Below are positions 56,405-64,000 of a DNA stretch of 64,000 nt, in pieces; within the stretch, counting starts at the first letter, position 1; every line of letters begins with the position of its first letter. The notes beneath the pieces are model-generated. The model worked only from the letters and a program-made list of their open reading frames with translations. It ran no database searches and had not been told where the DNA came from. This stretch comes from Symbiotaphrina buchneri (taxonomy: Eukaryota > Ascomycota > Symbiotaphrinales > Symbiotaphrinaceae), in NCBI GenBank assembly GCA_001599915.1, contig BCIG01000018.1, forward strand, positions 62,001 through 126,000. The letters run 5' to 3'. The position numbers and the translations under genes are program-made.

Positions 56405-59400
56405 TCATATATAGAACATGGTATCCTTCAAGGCCGGATGAACGTCGCGAGACCATTGTCCCTGGGCTACAAAGCTCTTCTTCCGTCCTCCCGGAGCGTT
56501 GAACGCAGTATGGAGGTAGAATCGTGCCCGGTCGCAGACGAGGTCGGCATAGTAAGCTGGAGGGCAGATCGACACAGCGAGCGTAGCGCGACCAAACAAG
56601 TAACAAAGATTATGTGTCTAGGATTGCCCGGTCAGTCAAGTAGGCATGATGGAAGCCATGGTTGCTTACCAGTTTTTGCAGGGAGTCCGCTGTAAAGTTA
56701 TTCTCATCATAGATCACGGTGTAGTGGCCAGGCCGAGCCGTCCCTTGAAGCCCTTTGTGCGCCTGGAGATAGAAGTCGAATAGACGTTCATGTGTCACTC
56801 CTCTGTCGACAGTCGTCCCGTTAACAGGATTGCCAGTCTTCGGATCGGCGTCATTTTGGCTTGTAGGGTAGAACCGGGTATGGTGTCTCTTTCCAACGAC
56901 AATGATGGAGAGGGTGGGAAGTGTGCCAGAGGCGTACATCGTCCGTAGTGCCTTATCAATGGCCGGCTTTTCTGTTGTGAGAACTGAGTTGAATTGGCCC
57001 TCAGACACGCCGTCACGATAGATCAAGATCCTCTCGGGCAAGGAGCCGTTCCTTTGCTTATATAGACGAAGTCGTTCAGTAAACATCTCCTCGAGTGCTT
57101 GCACCATCTCCACTCTGCCTGACTGACAGCGAACGCTTGCAGGCCACTGGCTGTAGTTTGAGTCCACACTGCCAACAACAGCAGCGACGCTAGGTGCTCC
57201 CTCTTGACTGAAAGGCGAGGGGTGTGTAACATCAATTCCTGCCAGCATAGTCTTGCCGTCTGCGAGTATTCCGAGCATTTCACTCGGTAGTGACTGGTTG
57301 GTTCCGCCATACTTAAGATTCACTTTCAGAGCAACATTGGCCATGTACTGGTCTTGTCCGGTCCCAGGCTTAATAAGTTTGCTGTAGACCGAGCAAACAG
57401 TGTGGATGCCAATCTCGATATCTCCAAGTTGTTTGATACTTGCGTAAGTACTTTGCTTGTTGTCGGGGAGGATGACAAGAAGCATCTTGACTGTTCGTGA
57501 GGCGAGCAGCATCTTTTCCCTGATGATCTTCTTATTTTCTTCATCCTTTTTCATCTTGTTCTGTGGATCGTCCTTCAAAAGATCCGCATAGAAGCCTGAA
57601 GTCGGGTTCGGTGCCGGGGCTTTCATGCCGCATTTGATCATTGCTCCGTGGAATTTTCTCATAGTGTCACCGAGGTCCCTGTCTGACAGGTTCAGGTATG
57701 TCCATGACGACACAGTCGCGCCCGTGGTGAACTGCTTTGCACTCATGTTCCATTGCCCATTTCCGGGCATGATGTCTTGATTCTTGGCATACCGGACCCT
57801 TGGGGGCTCAAGAATGCGGCCATGGACTGTGATCATGGTGGGATCACCGTTCAAGCCAAATGAGCTCTAGCAAACCGTTAGCAGGAGACCCCGGGGCCGG
57901 GGATGTAGGTCTTACCAGATTGATTTGGGGTCCTGATAGGCCAATGACAGCCGCTCCTTGAGACAGAATAAGTCTAGCATTATCTGCAGGTTTTCTGGCT
58001 GCAACACGTAGCATATTGGTCGTCTGGTTTGCGCTCAATTTGAACCTCGTGAGCTGTCCCGGGGGGATAGTGCATAATTCAGGCGGCCAATATTCCTGAT
58101 GCCCATGTAGTTCCTTGCTCCCAACGTTGACAACTAAGAAGTTGGGGTTCTCAATCCTGTAGCCACGTTCTGAAGGGATTAGCAAGCGTAGTTGAACGAT
58201 CTACAACGCATCTACATACCAGTCATGAAATAATCGACCACCGAGATAGATTTTCCGGTAGGTTGTCCATCCCGTGTCAGTTGAAAACGAGCATTCGCAG
58301 CGGTCAGCCATCGCTCAGTCTTTGCATCCTTGGCCACACCTTGTATGACCTTGCTTTTGTTGGCTGGTTGACCTTTTGGGTTCGGCGGGTACACGATTTC
58401 CACGCGCAGGCCTTCCAGAAAAGAGCTTAAGTCTTCTGCGGAATTCTTGTTTTCCCTCAGGAACTCTTGCATTACTCCCAAAAGTGACCCAGGTTTGTAG
58501 AATGCTCCAGTACAGACATTGAGATTGATCAGGATACGGCTCGTTGAAGTCCTCACACTCGAGTAGAATCCGCGGACAGCGACAATACCACCACCTAGTT
58601 CACCCATCTGCACGGTCTTCCCTATTGGAAAGTAGCGTTGACTGTACGAAACGACATCCGCAAGGTTATCCGGAGTTTTGGCAAGGATGATATTCATCGC
58701 TTTTGTCAGTCTTTCCTTTCCCTGGAAGGGAGTAGGGCTCTCGGACTGGAGGTAGTCCCGCAAATCTCCAATGCTGAGGAGGATCTGATCTCCAATAGAA
58801 ACTGTATATATAGGCGCGTCATCCCTCGGAGTGGTCTCGTTTTCATGCATATACTTGATCTCAACAGTAGTCCTCTTGAGCGGACAAGCTGGAGAACAGA
58901 TCAGCGTTTGCTCAAAGTCAGTCCAGCAGCTGACTTTGCGGATCTCTGGGTGTTGTAGGAAGAGACTGTAGATACGTCGAGTTTTCCTTTTCGGCAGCTT
59001 TCCCTCTTTGATGTTCGAGTGAATGGCCAAAGAGTATTCGTAGATAGGGACGTTAGTAGTGGATAGCAGCTGAAAGTAGTTTGCACGCAGGATGACATTT
59101 CGGCCTTCAGTACCGTATCCGGGACGAGGAGGCATAGAGGCCTCTTCGCTCCGGAGTGATAATCGGGCCAACGACAGAGACTCCACAGAATTGTCCTTCG
59201 CAGCTTCCGCGGCCTCTTTAGCACTCGCAGTCTTAGCATCTTGTAGCGATTTCACGACCGTATCTTCTGTTTTAGTGACTTCGCTAGAGGGTTGAGGAAT
59301 GGCGGTTCCCTCAGGACTGCACCCAATTAGAGACGCCCTAACAGCGAGTTCAGTATCACATACTTGAATATCATAGGGCCTTCGTCCTGTCCACTCCCAG

Positions 59401-59674
59401 AGCCTCTTCCTCCACGGAAGCCTCCCCTATCGCCACGGTAACCGCCTCGGTCTCCACGGAACCCTCCATGATCCCCGCGGCCACGAGACCCTCCGCGCCA
59501 ACTGCCAGTGCCAGGCGGCATGGACGAATCGGAGGAGCTTTCGTATGAGCTGCCCCTGCTGCTCCGTTCACCCCGCCAGTCTCCACGGCCTCGCCCACCG
59601 CCTCTGTCACCGCGGCCGCGAGCATCACTCCCTCCACGGCTGCCGCCGCGGTCACGCCAGCCGCCTGATGACAT
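56405..59674 (-). CDS. Argonaute protein, QDE-2-like, with RGG-rich N-terminus
   Basis: Exons on the minus strand: 59674-59364, 59316-58220, 58169-57916, 57866-56670 and 56617-56405, with introns of 47, 50, 49 and 52 bp; 1023 residues. The first 100 residues are an RG/RGG-rich, probably disordered and methylatable tract. Then come the N domain (LRANYFQLLSTTNVPIYEYSLAI), linker, PAZ region (ERGYRIENPNFLVVNVG, YWPPELCTIPPGQ), MID, and PIWI with GIDVTHPSPF (Asp about 765), YRDGVSEGQF (Asp about 838) and FYLHTAFNAPGG (His about 988), the slicer residues. The last intron splits SLQKL and THNLCYLFGRAT. The product should bind small RNAs for quelling-type silencing. All exon joins keep frame and nothing looks broken. 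Confidence 0.95.
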
Positions 59675-60731
59675 GATGTATTGTCTGTTTGCTCAATTAG
59701 ATGAGGCTTGTCGTTGGATCTCTGCAAACGGGCTGTTCAGATCTCCAGGTTGAGCCAAAGAGGGTGTTCATGGAGCGAGGTGGAACTTTGGCGAGCCGAT
59801 TGGGTTCTTGCGTTATTGATATAGAAATATCAATAGCCGGTAGTAATCAGGCAGATCAAACACTACTGTAAGACATGGGTCAGTGAATATAAAATGTCTT
59901 ACTGTGATGAAGCTGGCGGTGTCAAAGAAAAGAAACATGACACGGAGCTCTCGCTACGCACCTTGATGGTACACTCCCCGAAGGATAGCAATTGGGGGTG
60001 TTGCTACCAGTCTGATAGACAAAGGCAATGCAGTGAAGAAATCAATGAGGCATCGTAGACATATGAGTTCTGGTACCAGGATCCAGAATTGTGAATGTGA
60101 ATGCGTGTATGAGGGGGGACTTTGGGTTTTACGAAAAATAAAGGCACTTTTGCTCATTTGTACCGCCGTAGGGGAGCTGGCAAGCAGGGAAGGAAGGCGC
60201 TTCCAACGCACGGGCGCTGGAGCTCCCCTCTCGCTTCTCCGAAGCAGCGGCCACAGACCATCGCACGCAGGTCCAATAAAATCAAAGGACCTTGAGAAAT
60301 CACGGCATGACTGTGACACAAATGAGCAATTGTTTCGGAAAACTGCATTTGTTTCTGATAGGCTTCAGTTGAGGCCTTAGAACGAGCACGCATGAAAGGA
60401 GACTTCTAATCAAAATGCATTCATTTCTGATCCGGATTACTGAGGTTAGGTCTCAGAGGCAACCTTGCATGTAAGAAACATATATGTCTTTATTCTTGAC
60501 AATTAAAACCTTCTTCTGCTTTGCTACTGAGTTGATTTTTCATAATGTAAAGCCATGACAAGTTGATATTATTTTCAAGGCTTATATAATTGTTCCTGAG
60601 GCGGCACACAGATAGTAGCGAAACAAAGGGGCAACAACTTCAAGATAATCCGTAGATCTATCCAATTAACCACTAAACATCATTGTGAAAGTTTCAAATT
60701 GAGATTTTCAATAGGCATGTCAATCAGGATT

Positions 60732-60782
60732 GATCCGAGATCACCATCGATCCGAGATCACCATCAATCCGAGATTACCATC
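60732..60782. repeat. 17-bp tandem repeat, three units
   Basis: Three consecutive copies of GATCCGAGATCACCATC; the first two are identical and the third has two changes. Confidence 0.9.
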
Positions 60783-60798
60783 TGTAATCACCTCTGAG

Positions 60799-61050
60799 AC
60801 ATCTGATCATTCTGGAAATTGCATTCACTCCTTGAGTTCTGTGCCTGTTCAGATCTGCCCCTGATCTTTATCGATCTGGAAACTGCAATCAGTTCTTGAT
60901 CTGTGGTCGTGTTCAGAGATCTGTTCCTGATCTTTATCATATTGGAAACTACATTCACTTCTTAAGTTGTGTTCCTGTTCAGATCTGTCCCTGACCTTTG
61001 TTGATCTGATGGCTGCATTAACTTCCTGACTTGGGTTATGACATTCATTT
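60799..61050. repeat. About 65-bp degenerate tandem repeat, four units
   Basis: Four diverged copies start near 60,799, 60,863, 60,929 and 60,993. Each reads roughly as CTGATCTTTATCGATCTGG, then AAACTGCATTCACTTCTTGA and GTTCAGATCTGTCCCTGA. The minus-strand translation therefore shows the recurring motif FQxDKDQxQI, but no gene is supported. The array begins about 140 bases from the stop codon of the next gene. Confidence 0.8.
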
Positions 61051-61190
61051 TTGGATCCTTTGATATATATAGAACCCACGCGCGAGTACGCAGATTGTAG
61101 ATAGCACTCAATACCATCACATACCGCCCTGCAGCACGAAGCACAACCCTCTGGATCCACAAACTTCGAACTATCCGCCAAACGAGAAAG

Positions 61191-62034
61191 CTAAGGTTTC
61201 TGCGACCTCGTTGCATCTGAGGGTAGCTCGGACGGCGTCCCTGCTCCCTCAGCCTCGTAGAGAGGTTGCACGGGCTGATACGGGTGCCAGCCCTGGTCAG
61301 CCATCCTTCTCTCCCCCAGCTTTATCTGGAGATCCGCAAAGTCCTTCCGCATCCGCTTGCGCTGGAACATGCAGAATGCCAGCACGCCAAGCAGGATCGC
61401 CGCAAGCGGGATCCCCACGCCGAGGCCTACGTCTAGGGGGAGGTGTGAATCCGGGGAAGCAGTGTTGCGCGGACTTTGTGCAGGTGTTCCAGTCGATGTA
61501 GGGTTTGCTGTGGTGGTTACGGTCGCCGTTGGGAGGACCGTGGTGATCGGACTGAACTCCCCTAGGCTCGTCGTGGAACTGTTGGTGCAGCAGGTTGTAC
61601 CCTGGGCGTCTTCATCGCAGCAGAAAATGCTGGCGCCCTGGTTTGGGCATGCCCAGACAATCGCGGAGTTGTCTGGTTCATCTGAAGCACAGAACGGTCA
61701 ATTTGCCCCATCACTTTCGCCTGGCGTGGTTTCTGTAAGGCTTACTTCCTTGACAGAACTGCGGACAATTATTCGAAGCCCAGGTTCTGTCAGTGCAGGA
61801 ACCGCGCAAGTACATGCCACCAAGATCTGTATCTACAGGATAGCACAGCTTGTCCGAGCCACAAATCATTCCTGGTCCACAGCAGAATGTGGGTTCTGTG
61901 CCATTAGAGCACGGGAGATCGTCCGAAGCAAGGATGCCACTGGGGAAGTAACATTGTGCGTGTGCGGTGTTTCCGAAGCACAGAATCAGAACTGAAATGA
62001 GTAACAATAATGGACATGATGGAATGAAAGCCAT
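61191..62034 (-). CDS. Cys-rich secreted/single-pass membrane protein (Mid2/WSC-like layout)
   Basis: Exons on the minus strand: 62034-61746 and 61681-61191, with a 64-bp GTAAGC/CAG intron; 259 residues. A signal peptide (MAFIPSCPLLLLISVLILCFGNTAHA) is followed by a Cys-rich ectodomain with CYFPSG, FCCGPGMICGSDKLCYP, NCPQFCQG and FCCDEDAQGTTCC, a Ser/Thr-rich stalk (about residues 145-190), one TM helix (VGLGVGIPLAAILLGVLAFCMF), a basic stop-transfer (QRKRMRK) and a short cytosolic tail. The layout is that of fungal cell-surface sensor-like proteins, many of which are uncharacterised. Start chosen at the ATG that begins the signal peptide. Confidence 0.85.
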
Positions 62035-63376
62035 CTTAGCGGTGAAGCAGCGAGGATGGAGAAGAACAAAGAGCATATCGAAGGAAGAGACACCTTGGGA
62101 TAGTCCAGGTGGGTGGATATAGGAGAAATGGAGATGTTGTTGGGGTGGCACTTTTCTGTCTGGCCACCATCAGAAACCGGCAGTTATGAAATATTAGGAT
62201 AGTCCATAAAGTGTGCATTGCCAGGGGTCTCAGGACTGGAGCTCAATCGTCGATTTGTCGGCCCCCAATTCAGCTGACAAGGGTATCAATCCATACATAA
62301 TATGCCTTTCCGAGGCACAGCCGTCTCAGCCTTGTCTGTTTTAGTATCCACATCGCATTAGACGTTGCCTACTTGGAAGAATAATTGAGCTCCAGCTTTT
62401 GATAGGGCATGAGAGCCTGTATGGAATACTGTGAGTGAATCTGATATGCGAGGAAGCGTGAATGATAAGAACGAGATTAAGTACATCTCTCCAGAACAAC
62501 ATATTTGTTGCAAATCTGCCGAGGACAGATCATACACACCGGCAGCGGTTAATATGGGCGCCGATAGGAGTCTGAATCTCCGATTGCGCATTTTTCGAGA
62601 GCATCTTCATTGGAAGATCGACGACTGTTCAAACAACATTTGGCTGGTGGCTCATGACCAGATTTGAGAAGTCAGCCGCCAGCTGAGAAGGACAAGGAGC
62701 TTGTGTGCGATTTGTTAGCCTCCCTTGTCCCCAAGGGCCCTGCCGAGCTTGCAGGGAACAGCTCCTGCCAATGGTTTGGTGGTGGAGGATGGCAGCGAGG
62801 TAGCGAATTGGGGCGGTGCGAAGGGCCTGAAGTGCCGCGACGTCGTCTCAAGTCTCGCTTCCCCCACGCTTTCTAATCTTCCACATTTTCATGCTTCAGC
62901 AGGACGCATTAAGGCCAATACCAATTAATGCCCTTTCCATCGTCACTGGCGATGGCGTCCCTTGCATATAATAAGTTTGATGCAGGATCTCGCCGCCAAG
63001 CCAAGGGTCTCTTGTTGGGGAAGCATCGCCGGTAAGCTACGCGGATCCGGACCCGAGTTCATCCATATCCAACTCAGGATATCCCAACTGCAAGTGTCAA
63101 AATAATGCCCAGTATGACATACAGGGGCGGAGATCGGCCCGTTATTCCATTTTTCCCGTTCCTGAGGCACTTCGGCGGTGTTCTCGCACAAGCTTCCTTT
63201 TTCGTGCTATTACCCCGGATTTCGGTTCTCCATGAGGGTCCTCTATTCATGTTCTGGAATTACTTTATGAAGCTTCTCTACCAAGCTTTTTCTTCCTAGT
63301 ATTTCAATATCTCAAAAACATCTAAGCTTGATAGTACCATCTCCTTCGACTTCATACTAACATCAATTTACCAATT
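62035..63376. other. Intergenic, divergent promoter region
   Basis: About 1.3 kb between outward-facing genes. Short frames are open near 62,430-62,930 and 63,100-63,300, but none shows family similarity. Confidence 0.5.
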
Positions 63377-64000
63377 ATGCCTTCCGCAACTCTTCCCTCC
63401 CCTTCATCTAGCCAGCCCAAGGCTCAAGGTCAAGGCATGGCTGCTTACCGGTCCACAACTCTTTTCCAACCTCATTGTGCCCGGCAGGCTCTTCGGGATG
63501 CTCACGAAGGCAAGATCAAGCCACTCTGCGGCTTCTACTTCGGTCTCAGTGCCGTGCCCCTTGTACGAGTGATAGCACCCATGGGGTTTGATATCGCGTG
63601 GATTGACTGGGAGCACTCTTCTTGCAACGTAGAGACTATGACTACGGTACTTCTCCAGCCTGGCTCAGCTCTTGGTACTTGGCTAAGGAGTCTTGCAGAT
63701 GGTGCATGAGACTATGTTCATGTCAGAAGGCAAGACCATGCCTTTCGTTCGGTACGACTTCCACATCCTTTTTTCACTTGTTCTCACTGACAAGGACCAC
63801 AGCATTCCAGGTCACGACCACGCCGCAGTCGGCTACGCACTCGACGCCGGCGCCAGCATCATCGTACCACAAGTCGACACCGTCGAGCAAGCCAAGCACA
63901 TCGTCTCCGCGTCCAAATACGGCGCAAAGAACAGCGGGACGCGGTCCGGTCCTCCATTCCGGCTCTACCGCGGCATGACCGACAAGCCGCTGGACCCTTC
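63377..64000 (+). CDS. HpcH/HpaI-family aldolase, 5' part (runs off window)
   Basis: Exons 63377-63646, 63699-63751 and 63803 to beyond 64000, with introns of 52 and 51 bp. About 173 residues are visible. After a Ser/Pro-rich leader come LCGFYFGLSAVPLVRVIAPMGFD, WIDWEHSSCN, the spliced MVHETMFMSEGKTMPFVRIPGHD and GYALDAGASIIVPQVDTVEQAKHIV. These are the barrel strands of class II 2-keto-acid aldolases (4-hydroxy-2-oxoheptanedioate aldolase, KDR aldolase), including the metal-site region expected after IVPQV. They cleave 4-hydroxy-2-keto acids to pyruvate and an aldehyde. The distal metal-binding Glu/Asp and the C-terminus lie outside the window. Substrate unknown. Confidence 0.85.

Larger units (their letters stand above)
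59675..61190. other. Intergenic with tandem repeats
   Basis: About 1.5 kb. The left part is the Argonaute promoter. No gene is supported. The right third holds two tandem arrays (60,732-60,782 and 60,799-61,050). Confidence 0.55.

Noticed and set aside
62431-62930. Two plus-strand frames between the Cys-rich protein and the aldolase
   Set aside because: No recognisable domain, no splice partners, and composition like the surrounding non-coding DNA.

Overview
The window looks like nuclear DNA of a filamentous ascomycete (Pezizomycotina; Eurotiales is my best guess). The reasons are short GT-AG introns of 47-85 bp with CTAAC-type branch sites, GC-rich coding exons, a PTH11-like rhodopsin-fold membrane protein, a fungal Zn2Cys6 regulator, a DUF7918-like protein, a QDE-2-type Argonaute, Sec16 and a Neo1-type flippase. 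All exon coordinates below were read by eye from splice signals and frame continuity; total lengths were checked for divisibility by three.

Left part (1-22,000), accessory metabolism. A PTH11-like receptor is followed by about 4.3 kb without a convincing gene. Then come a BBE-type FAD oxidoreductase lacking a recognisable N-terminus, an SDR with an apparent one-base frameshift and a 54-base poly-C run in its intron, and a divergent pair: an alpha-methylacyl-CoA racemase and a 4CL-like acyl-CoA ligase, both ending in the peroxisomal signal ARL. Next are a secreted agmatinase-like ureohydrolase, an NRPS-like adenylation-thiolation-reductase enzyme with an apparent two-base frameshift, and an ADGF-type adenosine deaminase. 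The block resembles a small metabolite or catabolic cluster in which three genes appear damaged.

Middle part (22,600-37,500). After a small hypothetical gene and a gene-poor stretch comes a MITE with a perfect 9-bp target duplication, a sugar-transporter C-terminal relic and a membrane-anchored hypothetical protein. Then comes a compact set that is the clearest system here: hydantoin-type racemase, Zn2Cys6 regulator, D-carbamoylase-like nitrilase and dihydropyrimidinase/hydantoinase, the last two sharing a divergent promoter with two GATA-factor motifs. Together with an NCS1 permease 14 kb away (51,305-53,267, carrying one in-frame TGA) this parallels the parts of bacterial hydantoin-utilisation (hyu) loci.

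Right part (37,700-64,000). Housekeeping genes NEO1 and SEC16 are divergently transcribed. They are followed by a repeat-rich stretch with two more MITE copies around the NCS1 permease, a DUF7918-like gene, Argonaute with an RGG-rich N-terminus, a Cys-rich single-pass membrane protein and, at the edge, the 5' part of an HpcH/HpaI-family aldolase. I recognised no LTR, virus-like or CRISPR element, and no intact rRNA or tRNA gene.
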